Shown here piece by piece: positions 46,301-59,151 of a DNA stretch of 64,000 bases. How positions within the stretch are numbered: the stretch's first letter is position 1; each line of letters opens with the position of its first letter. The position numbers and the translations under genes are program-made. The stretch lies in contig OX419342.1 in NCBI GenBank assembly GCA_948470475.1, forward strand, positions 1,500,201-1,564,200. The letters run 5' to 3'. Below the pieces are notes generated by a model. It was not told where the DNA came from. It made no database searches and saw only the letters and a list, made by a program, of their open reading frames with translations. Source of the DNA: Galaxea fascicularis. Taxonomy: Eukaryota; Cnidaria; Anthozoa; Scleractinia; Euphylliidae.

Positions 46301-49300
46301 TTTGTGGTGTGTGAAAATAAAATTGGTAAAAAAAAATTGGTAAAATCAGACTCGTCTTTGTTTAACAATTCAAATAGTCGCCTGATGGGCGTCGAGGCAA
46401 CATCTCTGGTATTACAGACTTTTTTCTCCCTACCACAGGCCCCGTTAGATCAGTCATTGTATGATGTAGTAAGGGCATTCATCAAAGTAAAAGCGGAACT
46501 CACCGTCTCCATTTTCATTGTTGACTCCTTTGTACGTTTTACAGTTTTCTCCGTTTCCGTTACACACACGGCATTTATCTTCTTTTGCGTTGGAATTCAA
46601 AATGAGATCACAACCAAGTTTCTGCGAAATGGCAGAGAAAACGTTTAGCGCAGTGTCTCACCTTTCACCTGACACTTGATTTTCCTTTATTTTCAGGACA
46701 CGACTCTTTCAGAATGGTAAAGGGGATAGCAGTTTAAATTAAGTTATTCGATTTGTTAGTTTTTGAGACGACAATTGGAGATTACCCCTGCAGCTTTGAC
46801 CCTGTTACCTCGACCGTGTCTTTTCATAGCAACTTTTTTCCCTGAGGCGAAACTTGACATTCTTTCGGATCCAAACGACCGTAGTCTTTGTTCGTTCTAC
46901 ATAAGCTTGCATACAGCTTTGTAGTTTGTTGCGGTTGACTTTAACCTACCAAATGAAATTCTGGTCCATTTTTTCACGTTTCTTAAGGGTGTTTAATTTG
47001 CACACACAACCTTTACCTGGCTCCTCGAACCCTAATTACTGACCATGGTTTTGGTGCACACGACAAAAGACAAATGATAGAAAATGTTAACACCAACATT
47101 TTTATACCTCGCATCTTCCATCCACGCATATGTCATAAGTGTCAATGCCGCATCTTGTTCCATCCACAACTTTATCCGCCCATCGATAAAAGAAATATTT
47201 TCCTTTAGGCATGCAGTTCAGCACGCATCTCTCATTACCTCGGTAGAAAAAACACATGACCCTTCAGTTACAACGACAACAAGAGACGAAATATGATAGA
47301 TAGATTATAAGCATGTACATCGTAGCCATTGGCTAAATTGCGTACAATAGCTGTGAGATACTAAAAATATTCTATAAGATATACAACCCTCCGTTAGGGA
47401 CGCTTTGTGATATGGTGATATGACTGACAAAAAAAGAATGGTTTGGTTCGCTGGTTATAACTGCTCTGGACGGAAGGTGGTGGATTCAAACCACAAAAAT
47501 AAAAATAATAATAATAAAAAAGAATTGTTCCGGGCGGAAGGTTATGCAATCAAACCTCAGACAGGACCATGGGTAGCTGATGCTGGTCGCGTGACGACAA
47601 CTTCTTCAGTTCGGATGATCACGTATTTGAGCAGTGATGTTAAGCCCTTGGCCTTGTCTCCCTCATCCGCACGCGTAAAGCTCGCGCAGGGAACAAAAAA
47701 GGAACCCACACGTTATCGGCAAAGAACCAGGAACGTAGTCTCCGGTGTTTTTAGACTTATTACATTACACCACATCTCAGGGTTGGTTGGACGCTGGACA
47801 GTGATGTCCTAGCCACCTGAAGCAGTTGCTTACGGAAACAATCCCCCTTTTTAGGTATGAAAAGTGTCTGATAACTTATAAGTAGCCTTACTTGGTATAT
47901 AGGGCACCCATCTGTATTTTTGTCCATCAGTGGTTGTCCGGTTGTTGAAAGCCTCGCACTGCTCAAGACGGAAATCTCTTGAACCTTCGGGGCAATCCTA
48001 AAATCAAAGAAAAAAGGCTAACTAGAAAACCCTTGAAGTTAAGGGAGGGCATTGGCAAACAGTCACAAACCCGTGAATGATCAATGATTCACCTTTCCCA
48101 GCTCCCAGATCACAGCACAGGTATCGCAATGCCACAGGTTCCAGTCTCCGACAACCCTGGATTCTTTTTTATAAGTTTTCTTTCTACATCTGCTTAACTT
48201 GCGCTCACAACTGTGAGGACCCATCGCATTTTTAGTCTTTGGCACCCGCGGTTAACTTTTATGATTTTAATACATTCAATCAACAAAAAAGAAGCATGCG
48301 ATAAAGGAAATAAAGAGTGCTGCTTTTTTCGATCAGGCTGCATCAACTTTCTCATTCACACTTTAGATGCTTTTAACAATTGACAAATTGAAAACACTGA
48401 AAACACAACCGAACTACTGGAAAGGCAACCCACTGTTGAGTTCGCAGTTTACCCCTGATGCGTCAGTTCCTGGATTGAAAAGGGTTAGGTCCAAGAGTCG
48501 TTTGATCAAAAAAAAAAAAAGAAACAATTCCGTGTACAGCCTCACGCCTGAATCTACTGACAAAGATAAAATAGGTCATTGCTAACCTGAATATTACATG
48601 TTGTATAGATTCGATTACTTCCTTTGCAATGATCCTCCGGTCTGAGGTGAGCAAATAAATGAGAAAGGAATAGAACATCAATTCAATAGACAACACAAGG
48701 CGGTTTTACAACTTACATGTAATGGGAAAATAAAGACTGAGTCCGGTGAGGGTTAGTTGGGTTCAAAACCAAGACTATTATAAGAAAAGTGGAAGCGTTC
48801 GGAACAACAGGCATATAAAGATAGGGGCGTGAAATCAGTAAAAGCCATGACTTGGTGGTGCTTGTATTCGTACTTATTATCGAAATATTTTTCATGCGGG
48901 TGACTGAGCCATTTGAAAAATAACCGTCTTAATGATTTTCACTCACTTTTCCTTCTCTAGACACTCTCTCTCCTGATAGGACACACCTACACCACACGTG
49001 CGAGAGCATGGACTCCACTCGCCCCAAGGCCCCCATTTATCGTTTTCTTGAGCCTGCAAGAAATAAAGGCCAGTTTCATGAACAAAAAAGAGTTATAAAG
49101 TATCACTCACCTGTAAAAACAAAGACAGTATTATCTTCCCTTTTATGTGGAATAACCTGGAGCGCCAAAGAATTAGTGTCTAAGGCACTTAACGAGTTGT
49201 AAAACTACCCGAAAATTGGCTTTGTTAAGAAGAACCGATGTGTACTGTTTCTTTCTTGTGTTGCTGACATTGACGTCTGGGTTCAAATCCTTTAATCAAA

Positions 49301-52300
49301 GAATGCTTTCGGTGGTTTGATCTGTAGGGGTACATACACAACATAGTGTTAATTCTTGTGCATTCATAAATGGATCAGAATGCAAAGGTCAAAATATTTG
49401 GCTTTATAAATTCTTAAGTATAGGTTGGAAATCCCATTGTGGGACGAAACTATCCTTAGTAATTGCATTTTCAGTGCAGAAAGGATAAAGATATTGAATG
49501 TTGGCGAAAGATTGAATTTAGACACAGCACGTCGCGGCTCTTCGTTCACACGCCGATATAAATGCTGTCTCTGAAAGCAGAGCTAAATCGAATGTATAGG
49601 CAAGTGATTTTAAACTACGAGATAGGAAATGTCAATATCGTAAAACAACAAGCAAACGAAAACAATGAACTCGGTACAAAAAGACTTAGGACCAGAAGAT
49701 GTCTTCCACGTTTGACTGCTTTTATAAAACAAAGGGAGGGCTCTCAATGGAGCCAGTCGGTGAAAGAGTTTATGCATGGTGACATAGCCAAACATATAAC
49801 GTTTGAGTACTGTGCAGCATTCACTATATATTCTAAAATTTGTTAGGCGTGAGTTTTTCAATAAATCTCCACTCAGACAGATTAAAATCAAAATCACTTG
49901 AAATCGAACAACATCACTGTAATCTGCACAATTATTTTTGCAAGCTAATTGGTGGTCAATACATAACGATATAAATTTCAAAACGCAATTTCCTTCCAAT
50001 CACCGACTACAAAGCCGCAAATTCAATAGCAAAAATGCCATCACATGTCTTCTTCTCCGTATCTTACGTTTGCCAAAAAAAAAAAAAACTGACAGTGCAA
50101 GTTATTCAGGTCAGGATATGTATCGGAAATTAGCACGACGAGAGGTCTGCTGTTTGCTCTTTCTGTCCAAAAATGTACCTCGTTTCAAACAACAAATCGA
50201 ATTATCTTTTATCAACATACGCGTTTGAAAGTTGTTAAGTCCGTTCAATGGTTATAGTTATGGCTGTTTACAGCCGAGGGTACATGTTCCGTAACTGAAA
50301 AGTAACGGCGTAATGCATGATTCAAGAAATATGGATAGAAACGCAGTTAATCCCACGAGTTTACTGGATTAGACATAATTAGCCCGCGCCGGTGATATAC
50401 AGGACATAAGATCATTTTGAGGCCAATAGTCAATGATTTTCACGATTTTCGAGTGACTCTTTAATTTTTGAAGACATGCTATGCATCCACTGTTGAGCAC
50501 TTATTTAATCAACGACACCACTGAATAGGGCATAGGATTTTAGTTGTTTTGGTCTAAGCATGGAAAAGTAACTTTCCAGAAAGAACTCTTTACCGACTGC
50601 TTTCCTTTGAAACACAACTTGGTAGAAAAAATGAAGTCATACCACCAAAACTGGCAGGTTGTTTGGTACTAGAAAAGAAGCAAGATAAAGAAAGACTGAA
50701 GAAGTTGGGATGAATAAGTTATATGTAATGTTCATCGAGAATCAGAATGTTGGAAATACGGTAGTCTGCATTGCAGTCGTTTTGGGGGCGAACGAGGGTG
50801 GGCTATTTTTGTCACAAAATGTCTTGCCGTCATCTTGAAAAAGGATCGACTAAATGACCCAACTCAATCCAACTTCTCACGCCGTGAAGAAGAATATCCA
50901 AGATAGCGGCTCAATGGATAGTCCCTACACAGCCGTTTTTCTCCGACGCTCGGGGAGGAGCGTTGCGTGACGACAAAACGAACGGCTGCGTGTGAGACTA
51001 CTCAATGGACAAACGACCTCATAGTACAGCACTCGCCGACCATAAAACCACCTGAATTCCCAGGGGTTTCGTTTGAGGCGGGACGCCGGACGTAACGTCC
51101 GGTTGTTTGACATGAAAAGTCCGGTAGTAAGGTCCGATGGTTCACACGAAATAATTACTGATTTTTTTAAGTCTGACGTCCGCTTGTTTAACCCATGCTG
51201 ATAGTTTAACATGTTACCAAAACCCTGCATTGCATTGTACGTACACATACTAATTACGCAATGCTTTCGAGTGGTATACCATGGAATATCCCACGAGTCA
51301 CTCGTATTTTCTTCGTATACACACACGAGGCTTTAGGCAAGTGTGTCACAGAAAATACACGTGACACATGGCATTACATAATCGATGCGGTGCACAATGG
51401 GAAGGTCGGGTGTGATACCGATGAATTGCACTGATCGATGGGAAGGTTTGGTGGAATACCGAAGATTATGCAACGGCTTTCCTGCATTCTGATTGGCTGT
51501 ATTTTGTTTGGCATGGGATAAAAAGAATAATGGCACGTGAGCATAAGGTTGACTGAGCGAAAAGGTGGAATGGAGTCATGCTTTTAAAAAACCAAGGATA
51601 GAAAATCATAGTCATCGTAACAATAAAATGTATGATAAAGAGGTAGGAGGTCTAGAACTGGGTAATGATAAAATAGATTCCCTAAAAAACAGTTTCGTCA
51701 AGGTTAATTACCGACCATGAAAAAATAAACACAGACAAACAAGCAGCAAATGTAGAGATCGACAGACGGGCGGTTACCCAGCAAAAACAGACGACCTAGC
51801 TCAGATAAAAAATACCGAAGAGGCTTGAAATAATTGGCATGGTTGACAGGCTTTGCTTCCCCAAATCTTCAGACAGATTAGTGCTAATACTGCAATTATA
51901 AACCACAATCCTTGAGGATTGTGTTTTTACCTAATTGCGTGCCTTACATAAACAGTGGTATATTTACTGAATGGGGTACACCAACACCAGCTTTTGAAAT
52001 CGCCCAATCAACCAAAAATCTAAATTGTTGGAAATACAGAATAACCAGGGAAGGCATAATGATCGACCTGTCCTTCACAATGTCACCTTAACTCGAACAA
52101 AGTATCCAAAATTTGGCCGTGAAAAGTAACTTATACTTAGTTTCACGAGCCTTTATCAGAATGTCTGGATAATTGGTAGCGGACACTGTTATTTTTTTTT
52201 AACAAGCTTAGTCGTGAATTTAAGGTCAGAAACCCTCACGTGGTAAAATAACCCCGACCCCGTTATCGACCTGGCCATAGCTTGAAGCAGTAGATAATCA

Positions 52301-55300
52301 ATTTCAATAAGAAAAAGCTGGAAATTTTTAAGCGCAGCCGTTCAAGACATTTATCAGTTTTTAAAAAAAAAGTACGGTTAGTGCCAATCACAATATTTTG
52401 AAGTCTGTTATGATTTCCATTATGATACACCAGCTGTGATAATCTGAGAATACATGATACAAACTGGTATTATTGTCCTATCAAAACATAATGAACAGAA
52501 TACAACATGCGAATAACACGAAGGGGTTCCAACAAACGAATGCAGTTTAAACTCACAAAGGGTCTGAAACACGGGACTGTATAACTAAGATAAATCTAAA
52601 ATAAATGTTTCATCAAGCCTCTCTTATATAACCCGTAATGTCCAAAATTGCACGGGGATCGTATTCAGGAATTACAACCCTGCAGAGGAAGGAATGACGT
52701 TGTGACAGTGAGCGAAATTAATTCTCCACCGTGAAGTATGTAGTTCAGTTGGCCGCTTGCCTTAAATAACGTTTGCTAGATCCAGCTGATGCTCATTACA
52801 GATTATAGTTGTTTCCCATCAGTATTCATTCATAATGCCAACTGGCTCTAGATAACGTTGTGTCGTCACTTAATTAATTGGACCTGGTATCTTATCTTTG
52901 TTATGAGCAATCGGTATCGATAAATCTTATATCTATACCACATGTCGACAACCCCTTTGAAAATCGGCAACTGTTTCATTCGAAGTGATCAACGTGTACG
53001 AGAGCTTCTTATTTTCCTTGTTCAAGAGGGGAGCCAAACCTTCAGGTTAGTCCCCTTAATTAACCTCTTTGAAATAGTAAAGCCGTTCAAGATAAAGCTC
53101 CTTCTCTTCAAGACTGTCATTAGAAACTTAAAGAGATCTCGAAGGAGGTCTCGGTTAGGCTCTTTTAAGTACGAAGGTTATCTACAATTAACCTCCTAAA
53201 AAATCGTAAGTGACATTGTTTATTTAATGGCAGGAAGACATGATCAAACCCGACCCAACTGTTGGGTATTTGCCGTGCAGGTGTACTGATTTTTTAATTC
53301 CAGCTGAAGTTTCCGCAAATGTTACGAATGCTGAAAAGGCGCCGGCTAGATGACCTTTCCAAAGAAGTGTGTTCAACAATGTATTTAACCATTTCAAGAA
53401 TTCATCTGGAAATTGTACTGAAATACCCAGCATGAATAGGTTTAAAAAAATAAGTATGAATTGACAAATAAGAATATGGTAGCGAAAAGAAAGAAGGGAA
53501 ACGAAACTGAACGTCTGATGAATGAAACAAAAAAATAATAATTTGTAAACATTGTGCCGATCCCTTTCCGTTCATTATCATTTCTCTGTGAAATTATAAT
53601 ACCCCAGCAAAAAAGTTTAAGTAAATATTATAACTTAAGAAATTTCTCGCGTGTTGCCGAAGAGGATCAGATTTGGCGTCTGCCGGAGTTTCCTTTGCCT
53701 TTTGTTCAACTTTGTCGGTGGAAGCGAAAACATCTGCTAATCGTGGCTTGATCAGTGTTAAGACAGCCCATCTGTTCTCAGGAGGAGGTTTTCAAATCAT
53801 GAAATAATTTATTCTTGCTTTTAAACGCTTTATCTCCGGAAACAAAACAGTGCGGTTAACTGGGATAACATACTTTCCTATTCTCCCCCACATTGCCGGC
53901 AAAGCCTCTTCCGAAATACACAGAAATGACATATCTAAGTTTGGGATCAAGATAGAGGTAAGAAAATAAGTAAGAAAGCAAAGGCAAATATAAAAAGTGC
54001 AGGTTTGAACATAAAAAGAAACATACCAATCTCAGTCATTTTATAAAATGATTCCATTTTTTTTCAGAATTTTTCCAATTTCTTCCAAATTATTGAAAAT
54101 TCAGCTTGAGGAGTTTCATTTGAATGGCTCCACTCTTTTTGATCATGCACTACAAACACAAAGATACACTTGGCAATGTAGCTTCATCTAGATTCGTCCG
54201 AGCACATTTTGTCGGTCCATAACAACGCCGGTATTTCAGTTTCGGAAAACAATTAAAACAAAAAATTGAATATTGTCCGAGTTTAGACGAGCAAAGAATC
54301 TGGTATATTCTCAACGCCACTTTGAGTGGGGGATTAAAAAAAATCACAGGGGCTAATCGCTTTCTTGTTGACCCAGTCCGTCGACGAGAAATTTCTCAGT
54401 AACGCAGTGCGGCGCGTGAGAGCTAATTTTGTTTTCAGTGTCTGCAACAGAAGAGGGAAAATAAAATGTTTGCAATCTTAGAGAAGTTTTCAGTTTTTAA
54501 CGTCTGATGACCTGTGGTAGAGCATGTGGAAACTTGGCTTTCAAACCTATAAAAACCGTGGCATTTCGCCATACACGAGGGTACCTGTAGTCTAAAAGAA
54601 ATGAATCTCCACCTTTCGTCACATACAATGTCATGTAGATTTGAAATTTAAAGCTTTTCAGTGAAAAATAACCAAAATAATCTCACAGCTGGGATACGCC
54701 ACGAAAAATAGGGTCAGGAAATCGACACTTACACACTAGAAATTAAATACTACTTGTTAAAAATAATCCAACCGGATTACAGATTCCATGAAGTTTTTGA
54801 GGATCGACACTGGCGTGCATGTCATCAGTTTGTAAGGAATGTCTTTACTGGCTGTTGTGAACTCGTTATACCTTTTAGGTCTCGCCTTTAAAGCATTTGA
54901 AGAATCGAAGAATGTTAAAACAACCTTTTGAGTGTAACTAATTTAACTTCTTTATACATGCCAAAGATATCTTAGGCCCGATTCAGACGCCGTACTTTTC
55001 ATGAGCCGAACCTAATTCATAGAATTAAGTACATGAAAAAAGTTCGGCGTCTGAAGCAATTTGGCACGGCTCAGGCGTTCTTTTCGCCTGGCTTGGCCGG
55101 GAATTTCGACTTTGGAACGGCCTTGATTCAGACGTCGAACTTTTATGTGCCGAACTGAATGCATAAATTATTATTTGGTATATATTTTCAAAACCACTGA
55201 CAATATTGATTAGTTTTCCTACAACTGTATTAGGAACCGCTGGGGAACGGCTAATTAAGTTCGACTTCTGAATCAACAGGGGTACTTTTAGCAATTTGGG

Positions 55301-56718
55301 TCGGTCCAAATTCGAATTAAGTTCGGCTCATGAAAAGTACGGCGTCTGAACCGAGCCTTAGTAATTCACTCTTTCAACGGAACTGTTGTCAGGTCAGCCG
55401 TGCATCGCCAAGCGCAGTTAATCGAAGAAACATGCATGGCCTCCAACTGCAGGAATTATATTTTTGTTAACAATGACGCAAAATAATCCCATGAACGTTT
55501 GCTGGTTTAAAAACATGTTATGAAATGGAAACAAGAATGCGGCCTTTCAGTAGAATGTGCGAATTTCCTCCACCATCGCCTGTTGACATCTAACAAAAGG
55601 ATTACTAGCTTGAGACTTGTCAGGAGACAGTTAACTGTCATACTGATAAATCGAAAACGAATGACCTAATGAATCGGCATTTTGAGAGAACTTTAATTAC
55701 TCGATTCCACTTGAAAAAATTCGTTTCATTGCTGTTTTCAAGTGATCACCTTTTCGCTTGTTACTTTCTAGCATAGAATACATGTAGACAGAGCCGTTGG
55801 TTCCAGCTAATTATGACCAACAGACGCTTGTGCTTCAGGTCTAAGCGTCATTATTTTTCTCTTTCTTTCCGGCCCTCCTCTTCTATTCCTGATCTTTTAC
55901 GTTCCCCGTGGCCACGGTTACAAATTCACGTAATAAATGGCTTAATTTAAATAAATAACCCTGGGGCATACTAAACTTGGCGTGACTGGAGCTCTGGTTC
56001 ACGTTGGTTGTCTTGAAATACTCCTCGTAGCGTACATACAGCGCATTGCTAAGCACGTGTTCTAATTGTTCTCGGTTGTACCGGAAGAACAGAGTGACGC
56101 TTGCCACCCAGACGAACTTTATTTTTACTGGAACATGGATCAGTTACAGTAAAGTAACAATTAATGGCATTCTAGGTTTTCAGTTTGGAGATATTCTTAG
56201 GGTACTCGAGAACAAAGTATTTCAATTGTCCCGGAAACGAAAGAAATTTGATTACTTCCTCCGATGCTACAGATAGAACGCCTAGTGGAGATACAACGTA
56301 TTGTGATTCTTTGAGCCATTCAGATGGACTTCTATCTTTTCTCGCGTGACTACTTTCAGTTTTGTTTTATTTTCTCATTGATTCTGGTGCCAAAGTAACA
56401 CTGGCAAGGCTGGCTAGTCATTAAAAACTTATTTACTCAGTTCTTTATTTATACTACCAACTCAGCTGGGAGCGCTAGATGGTTGTCCTTGACCAGTCCA
56501 CGAATTTATCAGATTTATGGTGAAATTGTCTTGCTTACCGTAGCTGACGAAATGAGAGCCAATTATTTACTCAAAATGCCGGATCAATCACACCGTTAAC
56601 GAATTATTTAATTAATTGGCTGAGATAGAGATTGTGTCTTCTGACTCACCTCTGAACTCGATGGCGCCAAAAGGAAACAGAGGAAGACAGTCAATATGAA
56701 AAGCACATGAGCTTGCAT
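37199..56718 (-). CDS. Secreted ADAMTS-like / papilin-related matrix protein, 1,174 aa, 18 exons
   Basis: Exons: 56718-56650, 49053-48947, 48641-48587, 47997-47892, 47238-47108, 46621-46504, 45310-45230, 44706-44543, 44252-44114, 43571-43445, 42134-41930, 41307-41134, 40842-40663, 39924-39742, 39516-39375, 39086-38211, 38024-37506, 37347-37199; phases close with no stop. Domains: signal peptide (1-23, [20 protein letters not shown]); TSP1 with [17 protein letters not shown]; cysteine-rich module (~113-195, with [13 protein letters not shown]); ADAMTS spacer (~196-320, with [15 protein letters not shown] and [19 protein letters not shown]); six further TSP1 modules (~318-660); Thr-rich stretch (~661-952); two I-set Ig domains (~953-1125); C-terminal PLAC domain (1126-1174). 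There is no metalloprotease or Kunitz domain, so it is an ADAMTSL-type protein; TSP1-spacer-TSP1-Ig-PLAC order resembles ADAMTSL1/3. The likely role is extracellular-matrix organisation. Exons hidden in the 7.6-kb first intron cannot be excluded. Confidence 0.9.
37506..38024 (-). CDS. Tandem Ig-domain exon of the ADAMTS-like gene
   Basis: One 519-nt exon carries two complete I-set immunoglobulin domains. Each has the cysteine pair and the tyrosine-corner signature ([10 protein letters not shown] and [11 protein letters not shown]). Both domains in one exon without an intervening intron, and the phase 1/phase 1 ends, suggest gain as a single shuffled unit. Confidence 0.88.
38211..39086 (-). 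CDS. Threonine-rich mucin-like exon of the ADAMTS-like gene
   Basis: This 876-nt exon encodes ~292 residues made mainly of Thr, Ala, Glu, Val and Lys in imperfect units such as TTDEATT, TTEEATT and [12 protein letters not shown]. The last third is Ser/Thr/Pro-rich. It joins the TSP1 array to the Ig domains in phase 1/phase 1. Dense Thr/Ser predicts heavy O-glycosylation and an extended stalk. The DNA is a trinucleotide/15-bp minisatellite, so length polymorphism between alleles is likely. All long open frames on the plus strand here are antisense shadows of the repeat. Confidence 0.85.
40453..40654. mobile_element. MITE with GGATCCAGG termini beside a splice donor
   Basis: The left end GGCGCGGATCCAGGATTTTT and right end CCTGGATCCGCCCGTG are inverted. 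CCTTACA occurs at both flanks and may be a target duplication. A run of about 19 G lies inside the left end. The right boundary is only about 8-10 bp from the 5' splice site of exon 40842-40663. Confidence 0.6.
42384..42682. mobile_element. pogo/Tigger-derived MITE retaining a transposase tail
   Basis: The inverted termini TACCGTATTTATTCGAATAA and TTAATCGAATAAATACGGTA have TA borders. Just inside the left end, one plus-strand frame reads [20 protein letters not shown] then stop, an acidic tail like those that end pogo-type DDE transposases. The rest of the transposase is deleted. Confidence 0.6.
43815..43975 (-). mobile_element. tRNA-like SINE
   Basis: On the minus strand the head (about 43975-43904) folds as a tRNA: GGCTTCA pairs with TGAAGTC, with box-A-like AGCTCAGTTGGTAGAAC and box-B-like GGGTTCAAGCCCC. 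The putative anticodon loop lacks U33, and small hairpins (CCTGAATTTTTTTCAGG) follow. This fits a SINE rather than a functional tRNA gene. Confidence 0.6.
44878..45095. mobile_element. Fold-back MITE family B, copy 2
   Basis: Reverse-orientation relative of 26890-27232. Shared blocks: GGTCCGTACTGTAAGTTATG, GAGGTTAGTAAGATATTTAT, AGCGGGCCATACAGTAA and ACTGACCAATCACAGCGCGC. It lies in an intron of the ADAMTS-like gene. Confidence 0.65.
45590..45985. mobile_element. Interspersed repeat with GGTATGGTTTT / TTTTGGTCTGAA blocks
   Basis: Blocks such as AAAGGGTATGGTTTTTAAAC, CATTTTGGTCTGAAATAGGG and GGTCTGAAAACGGGTGTGAA recur three to four times and resemble a repeat common in coral genomes. Class unknown; no reading frame of interest. 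Confidence 0.45.
50919..51000. mobile_element. 82-bp fold-back MITE with 9-bp target duplication
   Basis: The ends TAGTCCCTACACAGCCGTT and, in complement, TAGTCTCACACGCAGCCGTT are inverted. The element is bounded exactly by CTCAATGGA at 50910-50918 and 51001-51009. A 9-bp duplication points to a Mutator-like transposase acting in trans. Confidence 0.8.
54972..55361. mobile_element. ~390-bp MITE with long inverted ends
   Basis: The left end includes GATTCAGACGCCGTACTTTT and CATGAGCCGAAC. The right end is the near-exact complement over ~45 bp. Inside, sub-repeats of the same motif (TTCAGACGTCGAACTTTTAT; AGTTCGGCGTCTGAA) suggest an older nested or rearranged fold-back. Confidence 0.75.
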
Positions 56719-57900
56719 TGTTTCGTGTTGCAGGCTACTGAAGAAGAAGCGAACAGAATGCGTGCGTGAGTCTCGAGAAGATTGTCATTATTCTCACGTC
56801 CTTATCAAAACATACATTTAACAAATAATTACCGCGATGATCTTTAGATCAGCCACATTGAAGCTCAAATAATAGACGCTTAAACCCGTAGTATGCCAAC
56901 TGGCCTGGTGATGTTGTGCGAGGTTCGCTATGATATACCACTGATCGGCACCTCAACACTCTTTCATTTGCCAGTATTTCTGAAGTTCAGGGCCCTAGGG
57001 AATCTAGGGTCAAATAGAAGTTTACTTCGTCGTACCAAGGATTGCAACAACAAATGAATGTTGCTTTCAAGATAACGCATTTTGACAATAAACTTTTCAC
57101 TTCCGACTGCGAAAGTGCTAATGCCGGCATCGTTATGAGTATGTTGTTCAGGCTGAAAGCTTTCGGTGAAATCAACTGATTTTATCATGAGAGAAAACAA
57201 ACCATTTGTGATAAACGACAAATGCAATTACACAGCGCACCTAAAGGAGAGAATACAACACAAAATTTACAACACTGAAATACGTACCTTCGTGTTCCAC
57301 GATCTATTTTTGACAAACAACAGAGAAGCAATTCTGCAGCTGGGGAAAATGAACCCACGGGGTCACTCCACGCTTCCCAATCGACTGTCAAACAATCGCC
57401 AAGTCAGACCCTTTTAATCGCGAGAGAGTCGGTTTTAACACTCACGAGAATTGTAGACATAAAACAGGGTGGGTGTAAAACAGAACAACAAAGCTATTTC
57501 GTTCACACCTTTTCCGGTCTGTTGAACTGCTTCAAGAGCTTAACCTAAGCGCGCACACGAAAGAAAAGCATCTGGCAAATGTCTTTTATAAAACGTTTTG
57601 AAATCGTAAACGGGGTGTTCGGAGACTAAAAATGCAAAGTATGCCAACAAATATCTGACTGGGCCATTGAAAGCTGCTTTCATGTCTCAATAACTTGGCT
57701 AATGTGAAATGTCAACGTGTTGACAGACTGTTTCTTCTCTTTATTTGCAAAAAAAAGGCCTCATCGAGACTCCTGAATGATTGACAGATTAGCGAAAGCT
57801 CGTTTACACAGATACGCGCGTGCCCTTTCAGACCCTCTCAACATAGTAATCAAAGGAAAGATTCTATGTGCAGATAAGAGTGACATAAGGGAGTTTAAGA
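56719..57900. other. Intergenic stretch upstream of the ADAMTS-like gene
   Basis: Should hold the promoter of the minus-strand ADAMTS-like gene. No coding exon, RNA gene or clear repeat is recognised. Confidence 0.4.
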
Positions 57901-58215
57901 AACGACGACGGCGACGGCAGCGAAAACGTCATTTCCAAATACAACTTCTCGTTTTTGAAACTCTATCGCGATTATTCCAATTTGCTTTTAAAACATGAAA
58001 AATGCTGGCGAACTGCCCAGGGTCTAAACTACTGTGAACGGAGTTAAAGCAAAGAAAAACTTGTCGTCATGCGCTCACGTTCTCAAGAAAACCTAAAATT
58101 TTGTCATTTCACGTTGTTGTTTTGCAGAGGACGGCAAAGAAATGTCGGTACCAAAATGTAAAACGCACGTGCAGAGCGATTGCTTTTGCTCATTAGGCCT
58201 ATTGTTTTGCGACGG
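57901..58215. mobile_element. Probable interspersed repeat (CGACGGCGACGGCAGCG type)
   Basis: The sequence from ACGACGGCGACGGCAGCG to ACGTGCAGAGCGATTGCTTT and CCTATTGTTTTGCGACG matches my memory of a repeat widespread in anthozoan genomes. No open frame and no perfect termini are visible, so confidence is modest. Confidence 0.35.
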
Positions 58216-59077
58216 TTTCTCCCTATAGTAAACGGGTAAGGTCTCTCCTTTGGTCAGTTACACCCTTGAATGTTTACCCCTGAAATGGACGGCACCAGCA
58301 GCTAGTGCGGTGCTGTGGAAGTGAGGTACGAAGCCAGGGGATCTTTGTGTTTCTCCCCCTTTAGCCAAAGTGCTTCAGAAAACATAAAAGAAAAGAACTT
58401 CCATCAGCCAAATTCTGCTGGGAGTCAGGCACATATACTGATCTCGTATTCGATAATTTTAGGGAATGAGTAGACTCCAGAGTTAGTAAGGTGGATTCAG
58501 TGAGATTTAGAAATGAAAATCAAACAGAACCGCCTCTTCTTGCCCCGGCGATAAAAAATGTTTTGATTGCAAGGAACATCCCCTGATCAAGAATCGAAAG
58601 GAAGCAAACCAGTATCAACAGTAAACATCTGAGAAAACTGGTCGAATAACAGTTCCCGTAATTAATTAATTTCCAAGATGTTATCATTGCAGAAGTCACA
58701 ACACAAAGTTATTTCCGGTGTACACTTTTAAAACCGGGTAATTGTTATTTCCGATATTTATATCACTTCATTTTTAATTGAAGCTTTATTCCTTGTCTCC
58801 ACTCATATTTCAAAAACATCAGTCATTGGAGTTCATCGTCAAATAAAAATACGTTTGGACGCATGGAAAAGATTGAGGAGCAAAAGAGTTCAAACTGCAA
58901 ACAAATTTATAACCACTTAGCATTATTTCTGGCTCTTGACAAAAAAAAATTACAACAAATCGAATTAATAGAAACAAATCAAATTTGTAGTTATGAGCTT
59001 AATGCTCGTAAAATCAATACTTTTTCGGGCCGGAAAAGTTTACGGGAGTTTAGAGAAACGCACGCTGGCCATTAGGA
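58216..59077. other. Gene-free stretch
   Basis: AT-rich sequence with no supportable feature. The 70-codon frame at 58863 has no recognisable domain. Confidence 0.4.
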
Positions 59078-59151
59078 TTGCGGCAACCTCGTTCCCAGCG
59101 CTTTTCCTTCACCCCGCCCCCAAGCGATGGAAAAGCGCTGGGAACGAGGTT
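59078..59151. repeat. Hairpin repeat CAACCTCGTTCCCAGCGC
   Basis: CAACCTCGTTCCCAGCGCTT followed by TTCC pairs perfectly with GGAAAAGCGCTGGGAACGAG and GTTG across a ~20-bp loop. A short fold-back element; no clean target duplication seen. Confidence 0.75.

Larger units (their letters stand above)
49054..56649 (-). other. 7.6-kb first intron of the ADAMTS-like gene
   Basis: Separates the signal-peptide exon from the first TSP1 exon; both borders are phase 0. Apart from the two fold-back MITEs listed separately and one odd open frame at 55883-56140, I find nothing supportable. An additional short exon in phase 0 cannot be ruled out. Confidence 0.6.

Noticed and set aside
49562..49999. Open frames on both strands (94 and 129 codons)
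   Set aside because: Overlapping opposite frames with unremarkable composition and no splice context; taken as chance.
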